A stretch of 64,000 nt of DNA from Spinacia oleracea (lineage: Eukaryota > Streptophyta > Magnoliopsida > Caryophyllales > Amaranthaceae): assembly GCF_020520425.1 (NCBI RefSeq), contig NC_079492.1, positions 145,173,861 through 145,237,860 on the forward strand, read 5' to 3'. Below, one piece after another: positions 45,401 through 58,269 of this stretch. Position 1 is the first letter of the stretch. Each line of letters starts with the position of its first letter. The notes under the pieces were generated by a model. It searched no databases and had not been told where the DNA came from. It worked only from the letters and a program-made list of their open reading frames with translations. The position numbers and the translations under genes are program-made.

Positions 45401-48400
45401 TAGGAAAGAAAAGCCAGGCCGTGAATTGAATTGTTATGTTTTAGCTTATTTAGCTAACTTTGGGGGGTTTAAGGCTTCAGGCCTCTCGGAAACATGAAAG
45501 ATTGAATCAGATATTTCTTATCAACAATATCATAAACTAAAGAGCAAAATCTGAGGTAACTGCAGTGAAATACACCAAACTTTAGGCTGCCATACTGAAT
45601 TATTTTGGGGTATAAACTATAATAGTTAAATACAAAATCATCCAAGCACCAGAATAACCCATTAGAATCCTCTAGAGTGACCCCTTATCGTAACCTCTCC
45701 CATCATATTCCTGTATTCATGTGTAAATGGTCTACACTTGAGTATAAAAAAGCTCTACTTCTCCTATATATGCTTGAAAGATGAATATGCTCACTACATA
45801 CCAAAGGTGCACAAACTTGAAAGAAACATCCCAACCATAGAGGATACTAATCTGTTAGGTGCAATTAAATGTTCAGTACTGGCAAAGAATATTTGTAATA
45901 TAATCCAAACAATAAACGTACTTGAAATTATATCCACTTCCTGGTTGCAACACTTCAGGGGCCATCCTGAATATAGAATACAAAGCATAGCACCAAAAGA
46001 GAATCAGTAAAAGGGAAACTAGCACGAACTACAACAAACAATACACATGAAAAAAATTGTGCCAACTGATCCCACCAGCATGGAGTTCCAACAAATGTAT
46101 TTCTCGACCGCTGCCTATCACCACTATCAAACATGCAAGCAGAAACACCAAAATCAGCAAGCTTCACGAGCCCATTAGTATCAAGGAGGATGTTCCCAGC
46201 CTGCAAAAAGTTGTATTGAAGTATTTCCAATCATTAGTCAGTACCTTGATAATTAATACATGCACTGTATACGCATTAGTAAAACATAAGTAAACAACCT
46301 TAACATCCCGATGAATATGTCCATGCTGATGGAGATACTCCAAAGCTTTCAGTGATTCTTTCAAGATGGAACAAATTACAGGTTCCTCAAACCCATCAGG
46401 GTACGCTGTCTTCATCAGGTGTAAGCAAGAACCTTCAGCCATAAATGGCATAACAACCCAGAGGTTTCGATCCACGACAAATGAACAAAATGCTCTGACT
46501 ACATTTGGATGATCAATCAAACTCATCATTTGTGCCTCCCTCCTAATGTCATCCTGTATAAGAACGACATTTTTGATAAACAAAGAGATAATAGCATATG
46601 CAAACTGCTAAATTAAAGTGTTGTCAACAATACCATTGTTCCAAAGCATTTATAGATGTTCAGTAACCAACAAATGCAAAGCTCTCTATACTGAGAAAAG
46701 GATGGACCAGCTTTTTTAAAAGAAGATAAATTTGTCACTAAACAGGCTACAATATTTTACATGGGACTTCTTTTTTGAAACAAAGAATAGTTCTAACTCC
46801 GGTTTACAATGGACCAATCGGATGTCTTGCCAAATTAACCTTAACTTCTTTTCCTCTGAAGTTGTAGGACAGTTGATATTTCAATCTGACTTTTTTCTTT
46901 GATTAACATTGTCTCCTCATCCCAACCCCTAAATCAAAGCTCTCTCTCTCTCTCATTAATTGATCTTCAATCTATTTTGGGCTCCAAGTTCAAATTCTAT
47001 CCTCAAAGGCTATGTCCTCATGTGGCTTGTGGCATGCATGTTGGATTCTCACCACAAACATTCGGCTCCTTCACCATCTCCCTCATCTCTTCCTTTCCCT
47101 TCTCCCTTACTCCTACTCCACATGGAGCCACTATGATTATGGAAGTTCAAAAGCATGGAAATTTTTCATAAAGAGCTAGGTCTAAGTGTCTAACAACTAG
47201 ATGGTTAGACAATGACACATTTAATACTTGCAGCTTACTTTAAGTGGAACAGGTTGAGAATGAAGTCACTAATATATTCTTTTAGCAACACTGACTCATT
47301 GAGAAGAAAACTAGTTACAAGGCTAAACGACATAACATCTTCTTGTGTTAATCTTCATGTATGCAAATCCTTTAAAGGCAACAGTCAAAGTGGTATAGTG
47401 GTATTTCTATTTTATATGACACCAAAATTAATTTTTTGCACCATGATGATGGCTAAATTTACAACATAAGTCCAGGATACTAGGCTATAACATCATGCAC
47501 TTACCCTGGAAAATCTTGCAATTTGTTATCAACTTATCATACTCATGCTCCACATAATAGTAATCACTCATATTGCACAAAGGATAATATAGTTCAAAGC
47601 AGCTGAAATGGTCTGTTATAAATAGGGAAGTACCATCGTATGATACATCCCCATAGGACGTTACACAATCATTCTGACGTTTCAATTTCCTATTAAGCTG
47701 CTAAGCAAACAATGGCCCTTTTCTCTAAATGAAAAAATAACCTTAATAGCCATGAAATTTGGAAGAGAGCTACGAAACACAGTCAAACCTCAAATGTAAA
47801 ACACCACTTCTTGCTTAATACAACAGAAAACCCAGCCCTAAGTTCTGTCAAATAAAATCAACTTCAGCACCTCGAGCAACAATTGGCCCACTTTCTTACT
47901 CCGGCTCTTGAACTACATTGCCGCTATCCATGTCCATCACATACCGGACACCTTAGATTGATATGCATACTCAGGTATGATCCTTGAAAAACCACTCCCT
48001 TCGACCTTCGTCCATAGGTAACAGCTGCATATACTATTTTGCAATGCTCGTGGAAAATTTGTCACATTTCCTTAGTATTGCTTCGATGGTGGATTTTTCA
48101 AAATATCTTACTTAGCTTGAATGATAAAGAGTGTGCAACAGTGGTTCAACAATTATTAAAATGGTAGTTCCGTAAAACCACCGCACCTCATAATTACAAG
48201 GGATTAGGTAACAAATTAGCATAGAAATAAACTTTTGATATGTTCAACAACTCCAAATAGTCCTTTGAAATAGCTAAAACCGTTAATTCACACTGGAAAA
48301 CAAAAGGAATTGTCATGCATGCAACCAAATTTCGTTCCAAACTGTGAACATTCATAATTACAGTACATCAGGCTATAATGAAATCAACAAAACAATGCAG

Positions 48401-48746
48401 AAAAAGCAAAATAGATCATTGCAATACACCAAAATAAACAGCTCAATTCAAAATTTGAAGTAATTGAACTACATAGACTTGAAATTCCCCAAATAATTCC
48501 TAAGAAATCACAAATTGAAGATCAAATTGGTCAACAAACAAATTAAAACACAGAAATGAACAAAAATCATACCAAATTACTATTGCATCGATCAAGATCC
48601 AAACACTTGATAGCAACGACCTCATTATAAGGAATATAGATCGCTCGGAAAACCGTCGCACTTGCTCCAAATCCAATTTCCTCCAGAAGCTTATAGTCAT
48701 TCGAATTCACGGTATAGCTCCGTATAGCATGTCCAGACCTCCCCAT
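31398..48746 (-). CDS. Ste20/GCK-type Ser/Thr protein kinase (SPAK/OSR1/FRAY-like)
   Basis: 22 exons in perfect phase give 729 residues: 48746-48573, 46553-46299, 46200-46076, 45966-45922, 44583-44502, 44400-44332, 43960-43790, 43705-43640, 43520-43452, 41961-41890, 41810-41749, 40253-39975, 36939-36803, 36675-36581, 36512-36471, 36386-36327, 35897-35796, 34941-34893, 34805-34747, 34219-34155, 34030-33979, 31457-31398. Kinase domain about 18-282: Gly loop [14 protein letters not shown] with Lys47, HIHRDVKAGN with Asp141, ADFGVS with Asp159, GTPCWMAPEV, then HSFFKHA at its end. The linker has [16 protein letters not shown] (about 337-352), typical of plant FRAY/OSR1-like kinases such as the BLUS1 clade. 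The rest is Ser/Asn-rich and low in order, with a coiled coil at about 672-715 and an acidic end. All catalytic residues are present. The 17-kb span is due to repeat-filled introns (intron 1 about 2.0 kb, intron 12 about 3.0 kb). Confidence 0.95.
32897..33148. mobile_element. Stowaway-like MITE in the last kinase intron
   Basis: CTCTCTCTGCTCCTTAAATA at the left, AAAACAGAGGGAG at the right; TA is kept only at the left. It abuts the next element directly. Confidence 0.6.
33149..33666. mobile_element. MITE with CAGTGGCGGAAC ends in the last kinase intron
   Basis: CAGTGGCGGAACCGAAC at the left and, inverted, CAGTGACGGAACTGG at the right (33652-33666); hAT-like ends. Only short ORFs. Confidence 0.6.
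33896..33918. repeat. poly(C) tract
   Basis: 23 consecutive C. Shorter G or C runs also occur near 16170, 31768 and 39458. Confidence 0.9.
35076..35404. mobile_element. Stowaway-like MITE in kinase intron 17
   Basis: CTCCCTCCATTCTTGTTTAT, then TAGTCC; the inverted GGACTAATAAACAAGAACGG is followed by AGGGTG; TA at 35074-35075 and 35405-35406. A truncated relative is at 55690-55905. Confidence 0.8.
38649..39010. mobile_element. MITE with GTGTTTGGAAAC ends in kinase intron 12
   Basis: TTGTGTTTGGAAACCAAG at the left, AGAGTTTCCAAACACACTG at the right; AT-rich interior without ORFs. Confidence 0.6.
39382..39555. mobile_element. small MITE with CTATGTTACT ends in kinase intron 12
   Basis: AGCCTATGTTACTCGG at the left and the inverted CCAAGTAACATAGCT at the right, with mirrored CGGGTACCC-like and GACACG motifs. 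The middle has a G-run. Confidence 0.6.
42090..43143. mobile_element. MULE-like element in kinase intron 9, about 1.05 kb
   Basis: Inverted ends of about 110 bp: AATTTAATCTAACAATCCAA (42090-42109) against AATTTAAACCTAATAATCCA on the other strand (right end about 43143). The shared inner blocks GAGTAATTC and AATAATC are in the same order. The interior is GC-richer and has pyrimidine/purine-biased blocks like the 10575-11980 element. I could not define a clean target duplication. Confidence 0.7.
45351..45398. repeat. (GA)n microsatellite in kinase intron 4
   Basis: 24 GA repeats. The equivalent site is where the paralogue's exon-block duplication joins (about 61840-61857). Confidence 0.95.
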
Positions 48747-49607
48747 ACCCTAAAACAGCTCGGAAAACCACTGAATTTCCAGCTCCAAAACCACCACTGG
48801 ATTTCAAAATCAAAAACCCAAAAAAAGGTTTTCACGGGATATATTATTATATATATACTCCCTACTCCTGCTGATGAATACGGAGTACTACTCCTCTCTC
48901 AAAGACACAGTAGATTCTAGGATTTGTTAATTACGAGCAGCACCACCACCTACTTTTCTTTTTCTTTTTCCTTTTTCTTTCTTCCTCAAAATTGCGATAT
49001 TTGGCTTTTTTTCATTTTATTTTTAATTTATTTTGTTGTCCGTAAGTAAAGAAGCTAGGGAAGGGAACGGACCCCGTTGACTGCTAATTAACTAAATCTA
49101 AGGGCTAGGGATGAGTTACTTTTGACGTGGCAACGGTAAAGCCGTTGATTTCTTCCTTTACACGTGAATGCCGATTTTTTTGGCGTGGCATAATTTGGGG
49201 ATTTTCGGGATTTCATTTTATTTTTATTTAAAAGCCTATAATCTTGATAATTTAGGTAACAGTTAATTTAGGTAACAGTTAATTTAGGGTGATTTGGGGA
49301 ATTAATGATGATTATGCTGTAAATTAGGGCTTGTGATTTAAGTTGCTTAGAAAGTTAAAGCTAATGATGCTGTCAACGATGTGTGTGTTATGGGTGTGTG
49401 TGTTTCACGCCACTATTATGCTTTGATTATGGCAAGGTTTGATATCTTCAAATAATGATACAATAGGAATATACAGATACTATCATACTAGTGTGGTGGA
49501 CTTTAAGGGGGTGTTTTTTTTTTCTTTCGAATGACGAAGATTGCCTTCCAAAGAAATTGAAAATTACAAAAAAATGAAATTCAATAAAATCTATCTTCTC
49601 TATTATA

Positions 49608-49911
49608 CTCCCTCCGTCCCGGAATACTTGAAACCGTTTGACCGGCATGAAGTTTAATTCATTATAATTGACTTCTTATTTAATTGAAAGGTAGTTAGTA
49701 GTGGAGTATTTTTTTAATATAGATAGTGGGATGTGGTGGGGGGTCATGAAGTTTCTAATGTTTATTTGGGGTAATAGGGTTGTTGGTGGACCCTTAGGTA
49801 AGGTGAGAAAATAATAAAATTTAATGTAAAGTTTCCATTTTTAGAAGCGTTTCAAGTAATCCGGGACGGCCCGGTAAGGAAAGCGTTTCAAGTTTTCCGG
49901 GACGAAGGGAG
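49608..49911. mobile_element. Stowaway-like MITE upstream of the kinase gene
   Basis: CTCCCTCCGTCCCGGAATAC at the left, TTTTCCGGGACGAAGGGAG at the right, TA both sides (49606-49607, 49912-49913). 48747-49607 is the kinase promoter region without other features; 49914-51790 is AT-rich with no gene. Confidence 0.85.
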
Positions 49912-51792
49912 TATTATATAAGAGAAAATGTGAGGTTATTTTATTAAATTAACTTTTGATGTTCTCTTTGGATTACTAAAATACCCTCCACACTTATATA
50001 ATAGAGATTATAATAAAGAAACCTTTTAATCAATCTAGGCCCTTAACTAAATTCTTACCATTTTAATTAATTTGTTACTCTGTATATGCGTTCGGTTGTA
50101 TCTAACTTATATGTTTCTTATATTCGCATGCATCGCATGTATATTATATTTTTTACACGTTATTTCAGGTTTAAATGAATAACACAAATCTGTTTCTTAT
50201 ATTCGCACGCATCGCGTGCATATACATGAACAGTATTATTAAAGTAAAGTGATGGTAGATGTGAGGCCTCTAAAACTTCAATACTCATCTTTCAGTTACT
50301 CTCCCATTTTGGAAATAATAGAAAAAGTCAAGAAAAAATAATTGGCTAAACAAATAAAGAAAATTTAAATAAAAAGGAAGCAATATCAATCGAAAATATT
50401 GAGTTTACTCCAAATCATATATTTTGACGAATATTTTACTCCAATTCATATATTTTGACCAATATTTTACTCCAAATAATATATCTTACTCCATGTATAA
50501 TCCAAATCATATATTTTACTTCATGTGGATTAATAATACTCCGTAATACATAATGACAAATAAATTTCTACCAAAAGAAAAACTCAACATAACTTGTGGT
50601 AATTTTGACCAATATTTTATACAACATAGGAGTACTCAAGAACTTATATGGGTCATAGGCGCTCACACTCAAAAATTTATAATGAGAAAATTTACCTAAA
50701 CTAAAAAATATATTGATTTTTTTTAATAAAATAGTAATATACTCCATCCGTTTCAGAATGATGTTCTAGTTTTTACTTTTCAGTTTTCAATGCACATTGT
50801 GTGTTATTTATATCTCTAATTATACATTAGTAAAAAAAAAATTGATATTATTAAAATACTCCTTGAAACAAATAAGTTTTTTCTTATGTTTTGGAAATCA
50901 TTTACGGAGTATAAGATTCTCTTTAATTTAAATAGTGTCAGAATTCTAAATTGGAACATTATTATGGAATGGATGAGTAATGATTGGGAATGACACAAAA
51001 GATTTATAACAAAAAAGACTATAAATTCTATAATGCTAGGGTAATTTCACATATAATTTCTAAAGCTACATCAAGTACATATTTAATTCAGACTCAAAAT
51101 TTAAGTGTCTTAAAAATATGAATCAAAGTTTTTTTTTTTTTAAATGCAGCTCTTATCTTAAACATAATTTGTCTTCAATGTTTCCCCGAAAAAAGTGAAA
51201 ATAACAAGATCGATATGTGTTTTGTACACACATAGTACAACATGTATCATGTTTAATTAATATTGACCAATTTAAACTAATTATATTTTACACAAATTTA
51301 AAATTTTGCTATGTCGTTATTATTAATTTGTATATTATATTTTGTCAACCACACATAACAAATATAATTAAATGTTATTTCAATAAAAATATTTCTCAAT
51401 TATAAATTATTGTTTACGGATAATTAATAATACTCCGTAAATAAATTTAGTAACATTTGTGTGTTGTACGGGTTCTAACATAGTACTACTTCTATAATTT
51501 GTCAACCAGGATAATATTTCGTGAGTATTCATAATTGGATAATTGCATACCTTTTTCCGGAAAACCATGTTTGGGATCCTCATTCCCATTCAAAAAGTTT
51601 AGAAGATTAGATTTTAGGTTAATGCTCATTGCCTATTAATATCATCCATTTAGAGAATTAAAGAACAGAGAAATAAAATAAACCATTACAAATCGAATTT
51701 GAATACAGAGACTCGATCAAACAAGGATTTCAAGCGACTCGATATAAACAAATATACCTTGACGGACGAGAACTGAAAGGGAGTGACGAGCG

Positions 51793-51891
51793 TAATAAAA
51801 CCAGTATGACAAAATTCTAATCAGAATAGCGGGAAAATGAGAGGAAAATTTGGGGCTTGTATAATAAAACCAGTATGACAAAATTCTAATC
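51793..51891. repeat. 30-bp direct repeat, 69 bp apart
   Basis: TAATAAAACCAGTATGACAA and the following AAATTCTAATC occur exactly at 51793-51822 and 51862-51891. Confidence 0.9.
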
Positions 51892-52149
51892 TTTAGGGCC
51901 TCTGGTAAGGGGAGGAAGTATTTTCGGATGTCTGATATGTGCTTGCAAATGTATATCATAGCAAAAGACAAAATAGGAAAAAAGACAAAAAATAAATTAA
52001 ATGGTACTTTTTTAAACAAAAATAATACTTTTTTTTGGGTAATAATTACGGGGTAATTTTGGTAAATAATTACGGGGTAATTTTTTGAAATTAGGGATTT
52101 TTAAAAATTAGGAATTTTAAAAAACTTTGTAACTTATTTAGTTTAAGGT

Positions 52150-53590
52150 AATAAAAAAGTTAAAGTCTACTAAAAGATGCCCTAAACCCTCACTCTTATC
52201 AAAACTTCTTCGTATAATTGTAATCATTCTTCTTCAAGTTAAAAAAAATTCACTATTTTTTTCAAACATGAACAACCACACTCTCTCTCCTCCCCATGTT
52301 GTTGTTTCATCTTTCTCTCACTACTACGTTCTTCACTTGTCGTCGAACCAACGATGATTAGAACCAGTAACCAAGCACAGATGTCTTTTTCCACGAAAAT
52401 TAACTTATCTACGGTGTTGGAGGTCGTGTAGGGTTAAAATTTCCAGATCTAGAATTCGATTTAGGAAAGTTTTGATCTTCAAATCAGAAAGAATCAAAAG
52501 ACTACTCTTTGATCTCTAGCCATTTAAGTACGACATGCAAAACCAGGTACTCTTTAATTTGGTTACTTCTTGATGTGTTTTAGGTTGAAGTTGAAAATGA
52601 GTTTGTTTGATATTTTTTAGGGTTTTCGAATTTATTTCTTTGTCAAATTGTGTCTCTTTAATTTCATGCGGGTCATTTGATGGATTTCTGCGAATTTTGC
52701 AGCTCTTGATGTTTTTTGGCTTAAAATTGAAAGTGGGTTTGTTTGATTATTATTTGGGTTGTTGTGGATTCAAGAGCATTTGCTATTGATCCAACAACTG
52801 TCTTCCTTGTAATGTTGATCTACAAATTTGCATTTTTCTATAGTGATGATATATTCCCTTGTGTGCGCGCGCACACACACTGACACACCCAAAAAGAAAG
52901 AGAGGGAAGAAGAGAAATCAAGAGAGTCAACTTTAGCCATTTGGTTGGAAATGGAAATTTACTTCAGTTTATTGTTCAATGTAGCTGGCAATAATTCTCA
53001 CAGGTCAGGCAAACCAAAATACAAAATTGAGTTCCACTCAGAAGACTCGTCATATCTTCCTATAAACAAGCTGATAAAAGTGTAGATATTGGGGCTATTT
53101 TGAGCCTTTTATCATTATTTGGTTTGCCTATAATTCTTGTTGTACTTCTAGATTATCTATTGGTGATATTTTGGTTAGTATATCATTTTGGATGGCAGGC
53201 ATAGACGATGGTTGGTCGACATCGATTAGTCTTATATATATGATCCGATCAATTCCTATTTCATGAGCGCTATTCAAGTTTTGGCTCAAAATACTCTCGA
53301 GCCAAGGTACAATTTAGCCTTTGTTCTCCTTGTCTCGTCTCATACGACGTGCTTTAAATTTTCTATTTTCTGGTATGGTCTAAATTTTTTGTCTTTTTGG
53401 GTATGATTTGATCGAATGTTTTATGTGAATACTTCATATTTTTTCTAGTCCGGTATGTCTGGTTTTTTTTTGTTTGTTTAGGTCGTCCATATTTTTGTTA
53501 TATGTATGGTGTGATATGATTTTAGTAAATAAGAATACGTGAATTCTTGACAAAAAGAAGAAATCCGATAAGAATACGTGAATGCCATAT
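52150..53590. other. gene-poor stretch resembling an old 5' leader
   Basis: CCCTAAACCCTCACTCTTAT, then a C/T-rich leader-like segment with a short upstream ATG (52190-52330), and T-rich intron-like sequence follow, but no ORF I can assign. An alternating purine-pyrimidine block TGTGTGCGCGCGCACACACA sits at 52860-52881. Confidence 0.3.
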
Positions 53591-53599
53591 CCAATACAA

Positions 53600-55690
53600 A
53601 AAAAGCTCATATAGCGACGGACCAAATCCGTCTCTAAATTGGTCAAATCTGTCGCTAAATTGGTCGAAATCAAACGTCGCCAAACAGTACCCACAACAAT
53701 AGGACGAATACCACCACCGGGCTTGGCAAAAGGGGTGAGGGGAGCACTAGCAACATACTCTCCCAAACCCATAGGGCATTTTCCGGCTAAAAAGAGATTA
53801 ACCACCCCAGAAATGGAGTCAACTAACTCATCAGAAACAGCCACATCAACCCCACTCAAGCAATCCATAAGGTGCTGAGCTCGTAAACCGTCCCTCCCAC
53901 AAGATGTGCCACGTGGAAAACTCCTAGTCCGGTCCAAAACAACAGCAGAAGTAGCCATGAGATGATGGTCATCAACATGAATATCAGGCAAGGACGGAGC
54001 TGGGAGAGAAGGGTGTTTTGACTGTAAATCCGCAAGAGTGACCTCATTATAAGGCGCAACGCCAGAAGAAGAAAGAACACGGACTGCAGCAGTGTAATGG
54101 CCATCACCAATCTTCCTATGAGACTGCTTGATATTACGCTATGACAAATCAAGATCCTCATCAGCATCCATCAAAGTAGGGGATCCAGCTGCCAAAGCTT
54201 CCCGCAAAAGAAGCATATCACCACCCGGCTCACTCCAAGTACGAATAGCATTAGCAATGCTCTCTTCCTGTCGTTGCCGCCTTACGGCAGATGTGCACTA
54301 ACGATGACTTCTCGGACTAAAGGTCTTAAGGATACATAGAGGAAACACGAGAAGTTTAACCCAATAAGAGACATCCTCAGGCCTGCAAATAACCTTATCA
54401 AGTGCGCCTCTCAAAACCTGTGAAAAAACTAAACGACATTTAGGAGGGATGGATTTCACTGTGCAAAGCCGTTTAGAAAACAATCTGTCAAGAAGAGTCA
54501 CGGTAAAACCACAATCCTTTTCTTGCACCGTAGTATCCATGCGAACATCAGAAGCAAGTGACGGTTTAGAAAAACCATAGAGCACAAACCGAACAACACC
54601 ATCCTCAACAACAGGTGGGGCCACAAAATCAGAACCATGACGACATTTAGCACGAAGAGCATGCGTCTTAAAACAATCCCCACAAAGCCAAATCCCCATA
54701 AGGCGGAAGGTCAACTCAGCCTCAGAAAAAATAGCCAAGTCAGTGGTTAGAGAGTGTCGTGTGACCACTTGAGCATCACCCTTACAGTGACGATCACGAA
54801 GATGAGTGATCAAAGAGCTCTTAGTAAGCCAATTTCCACCGCCGTCTTGACATCCACTAAGACCCACAAATGGACAATGAAAACGCACCACACCAGTAGG
54901 CATTATAAATAGCAAGCCAACACAACAACACCAATAAACGTGAGACTCCCAAAAAGCAAAATCCAATCACCCACAACAACTCCCAATCACAGCAACACCA
55001 ACAAAAAACAAAAGCCATTGACAAAGAACTCGAGATTTCCACAAAGAACAAAAACCACTAACAAACCAACTTACTTTGTGCTTGATATTTCCACGGTTAT
55101 GCCGTGGTGATGGTTGGAGACAATAAACACCAAACACAACACTGCAACAATGCAATACCGATGAACCAACAATGCTGATACACCGATGAACCAACAATGC
55201 AATACCGCGCAACTACGAACGAACCAACACTAAATAACAAGTGATACACCGACAAACAACCGCTACCACTGCTGAAACTCCGACGAACCACTGCAGACAC
55301 ACCGGAAAAATTCCGACGGGCGCAGAACCACCGCGACCGACAAACAACTTCTAACACCAGGAGCACCGAACTGAAATTAAAATGTCGCCAGAAAACGATC
55401 AGAAACTGCTCACAAACCCGCTTAATTCCTTCCAACACTGCCGTTCAATTCCGCCGCCTGAACCTTAAATTAACTCGCCTGAAAACTTAACCAAGATTGC
55501 CGTGAAAAATGAACCAATATTGCCGTCGAAATCCGCACAAGAACCCACCAAGAAACGCAATGAAAACCGCCTGAAAAGACGTCTGAAACACACTACAAAC
55601 CTCCGCTCCCGCCGCCCCTTCGCCGGCCCTTTTCCGCCCCTTCGCCGGACCCTTCGTCGTAGCCTCCGCCGGAATACGTCGAATTGAGAT
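53600..55690 (-). mobile_element. non-LTR retrotransposon 5' part: zinc-finger region and start of reverse transcriptase
   Basis: The minus-strand ORF at 54966-54298 encodes a cysteine/histidine-rich protein: FHCPFVG followed by LITHLRDRHC looks like a C2H2 finger, and WLCGDCFKTHALRAKCRHG a second metal cluster. About 300 bp downstream, in another frame, come FPRGTSCGRDGLRAQHL and APLTPFAKPGGGIRPIVV followed by WRRLIS (53991-53650), the N-terminal reverse-transcriptase motifs of a non-L1-like non-LTR family. The catalytic core and 3' end are missing. 55000-55690 would be its GC-rich leader. Confidence 0.6.
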
Positions 55691-55905
55691 GTTTTTTTAG
55701 TAGTCCTTTTTGTAATCTTTCCTTGTTTGTCCAACATTTTCCTCTATTACACCCTCGTATACAACTAGCTCACTATTTGCCCCCAATAAACCCCTTTATT
55801 ATTTCTCTCGCTTACCCATATGGGTTAGATTCATGTAACAAGATTACTTATATTGGATTGTCTTAGATATCAGAAGGGACTAACATTCAAGAACGAATGG
55901 AGCAT
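55690..55905. mobile_element. truncated Stowaway-like MITE
   Basis: AGTAGTCCTTTTTGTAATCT through AGGGACTAACATTCAAGAAC, then GAATGGAGCA, follows the 35076-35404 family but lacks its left end, cut where the zinc-finger element abuts it. Confidence 0.6.
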
Positions 55906-56599
55906 TGGATTGACTATAATTATTAAACATGACTACTTGATCACAATGTGTACCTATTTGATTTGAAAAAATAACTGTTTGGTAATAAGTTGGTCTTATA
56001 GACTTATACATAAGATTGTCATGTATAAGTTTTTGTATTTACATACCATGTCACTTTGCAAAATTATTGACTACACTTTAATTTATCCGAACACAGGATG
56101 AAAACCATGCTACCAAGTACCAACTTTATGGGATAGATTTTTCACTGATCAAGGTCGTTTATGGTTCCATAAGACAATGAGGATCATGTTTTAGGTGCAT
56201 CTATGTTACTTGTCAAAGACTATAAGTCTTAATAAAATCACAACTGACATGTTATTTTTAAAATTAGTCGCCCTTCTCCATTATAGATCTCATCTCGCCA
56301 CAGTTAGACGGGGTAGTAGAAATGATTTATGATCTACATGGTTGGTATGCATATGTACTTAAATTAGCATCGCACCTTATATTCCAATTATTTACGCCTT
56401 TTAAAAAGTATATAGGTCGTAGATAATGATTATGTCCAAAAACATCTCATTTTGACACAATACATGGCTAATGGAATCATATCTTATAAACATAAATGTT
56501 GTCCAGTTCCAAAAAAATTAAATTAAACCAACATTCAATGATGCCTAATGTAAGGACATTTATTTTAATGTACAATTTGATGTATAGTATAGGTTACAT

Positions 56600-57150
56600 A
56601 TTGTTGGGTTCGCGCTAGGAATGTGGTTCAAAAAAAAAAGGATAGGATGTGGATCAAATAGATCCACACCTATGACGTGAAGCCTAGAGATGTTCAATCC
56701 TAGATGGTAAGAAAGATTTTAGATGTCAGAAGGTAATTAGGACCCAACCCTCAAGACTTTGTGATTCTTAACAGTAGCTACTTCTCCATTAGGAGTGTCT
56801 ACACTGTTATTAGAGGGAGTTGGTCTCATGTGCCATGGAGAAGATTGATATGCAACAACTTTGTCACTTTAAAGTGTATTTTCACAGTTTGGCTTGCCTT
56901 GCATGGTCGCTTAGCCACTTGTGACAGATTAGTAAATTTGGTGTTATTCTTGATCATAATAATCTCATATATGTGTCTTTTGCAAACAGGAGAATAAGTG
57001 TTGGATCACTTATTCTTTGAATGACAATTCCTACTGCTTGTTTGGTTGGAATTCCCTAGGAAGGCTTAAAAATGGCGGACGTATGGTTTATAGATTGACT
57101 CTAATACCAGAAAACATCTAATTTATAATTGACTCTAGTAACATTTGTTT
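56600..57150 (+). mobile_element. LINE fragment (zf-RVT region)
   Basis: Plus-strand translation YFSIRSVYTVIRGSWSHVPW, then RLICNNFVTLKCIFTVWLAL and HGRLATCDRL (56780-56935), is the conserved zinc-binding region downstream of plant LINE RT, followed in another frame by a cysteine-containing CVFCKQE. Short and broken. 57151-57705 has nothing else recognisable. Confidence 0.7.
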
Positions 57151-57705
57151 TTGTGATATGGTAACAGAAGACGATTTCATAATGCTTCCCAGATGGCTAG
57201 CAAATAGCAATACAAAGACGAATCCATCTTATTGTTTTCTTGAGATGTTGTAAGTGTAAAAATCTCTGGACTATGGAGTTTAAGCTTTTCTTGTTTGGGT
57301 GGCTACATCAGGAAACCCTTCCAGAGGGGTTGTTACACCAAAAAATTGGTTTGGTACACCAGTATGACACAAAATTCCGCGCTCTACTCACAAAGTGTAC
57401 GCCAATATCAATTTAGTCGTAGCTTATTTTCCAATTGAGTTTTTTTAGGCGGCTTGGCTGTTTAGCTTTTGTAGACATTTGACTAATACACTATAAACCT
57501 TTACCAAAAAAGAAATTCATAGATCATAATTCTAGAACTAAACTATGGTTATTTAATGTTTTATACAAGTGGCATACAATATTCAAGTACATTTTAGTAT
57601 AACCAAACAATAAACATTGTAGTTATCATAATCGTTTAGAAAAATTATTTACTCTTATATTCACCTCGTTACTCCCGTGCATAGAGTGAACATGAACTAC
57701 TTTCT

Positions 57706-57801
57706 CATTCTGTCCCTTAATACTCGCAGCGTTTTGACTTTTTGCACTATTTACATAATTCACTTTGTCCATATTTTATTTCTAGTATATGAAAATAAAT
57801 A
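57706..57801. mobile_element. left part of a Stowaway-like MITE
   Basis: CATTCTGTCCCTTAATACTC through TTTCTAGTATATGAAAATAA matches the first 100 bp of the 7737-8001 element; the match resumes after the Helitron at 58259 (TTAATATATAAT) and is then lost. Confidence 0.6.
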
Positions 57802-58258
57802 TCTATACCTAGTCTATAAAAAGGATAACCATACATGATTAGCTGACACGTGGCACCTCCTTTTTTTATCCATGGATTGTTTTTTGTTAGATGACACGTA
57901 TCACCTCCTTATTTCATCCATGGATTTTTTATTTTTAATTTTATTTTTCCAATTTTTCATGTTGTTTGTTATATGAAGAATTTCACAACTTCAACACATC
58001 TTTCACTTCATCTTCCTCATCCAATATCAATTCACCATTGAATTCATATTCAACATCTACTACTTCATCTCCCTCTTTAACACTTAATATTAACTCACCA
58101 TATAATTTATATATTTTTTGAACTTAGAGATTTGATCACCTCTATATAAATCATATTCTCTAACTAAAATCACAAGCCCTCAATAAAATTAACACTTTAA
58201 AAAACGGCTTACCAAACACCATATAATTGCCCGTTCTTTGAACGGGCTCCAAAGCTAG
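57802..58258 (+). mobile_element. miniature Helitron, 457 bp
   Basis: Begins TCTATACCTAG and ends with a GC hairpin GCCCGTTCTTTGAACGGGC (58229-58247), then 11 bases ending in CTAG, inserted between A and T without target duplication. All are Helitron hallmarks. Internal direct repeats read ATGACACG..CACCTCCTT. No Rep/helicase gene. Confidence 0.8.
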
Positions 58259-58269
58259 TTAATATATAA

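Noticed and set aside
45738-46293. Plus-strand ORFs over kinase exons 3 and 4
   Set aside because: Antisense to exons with unmistakable kinase motifs.
54298-54966. 222-codon Cys/His-rich ORF as a host zinc-finger gene
   Set aside because: Reverse-transcriptase motifs follow on the same strand, so it is better explained as the 5' part of a non-LTR element.
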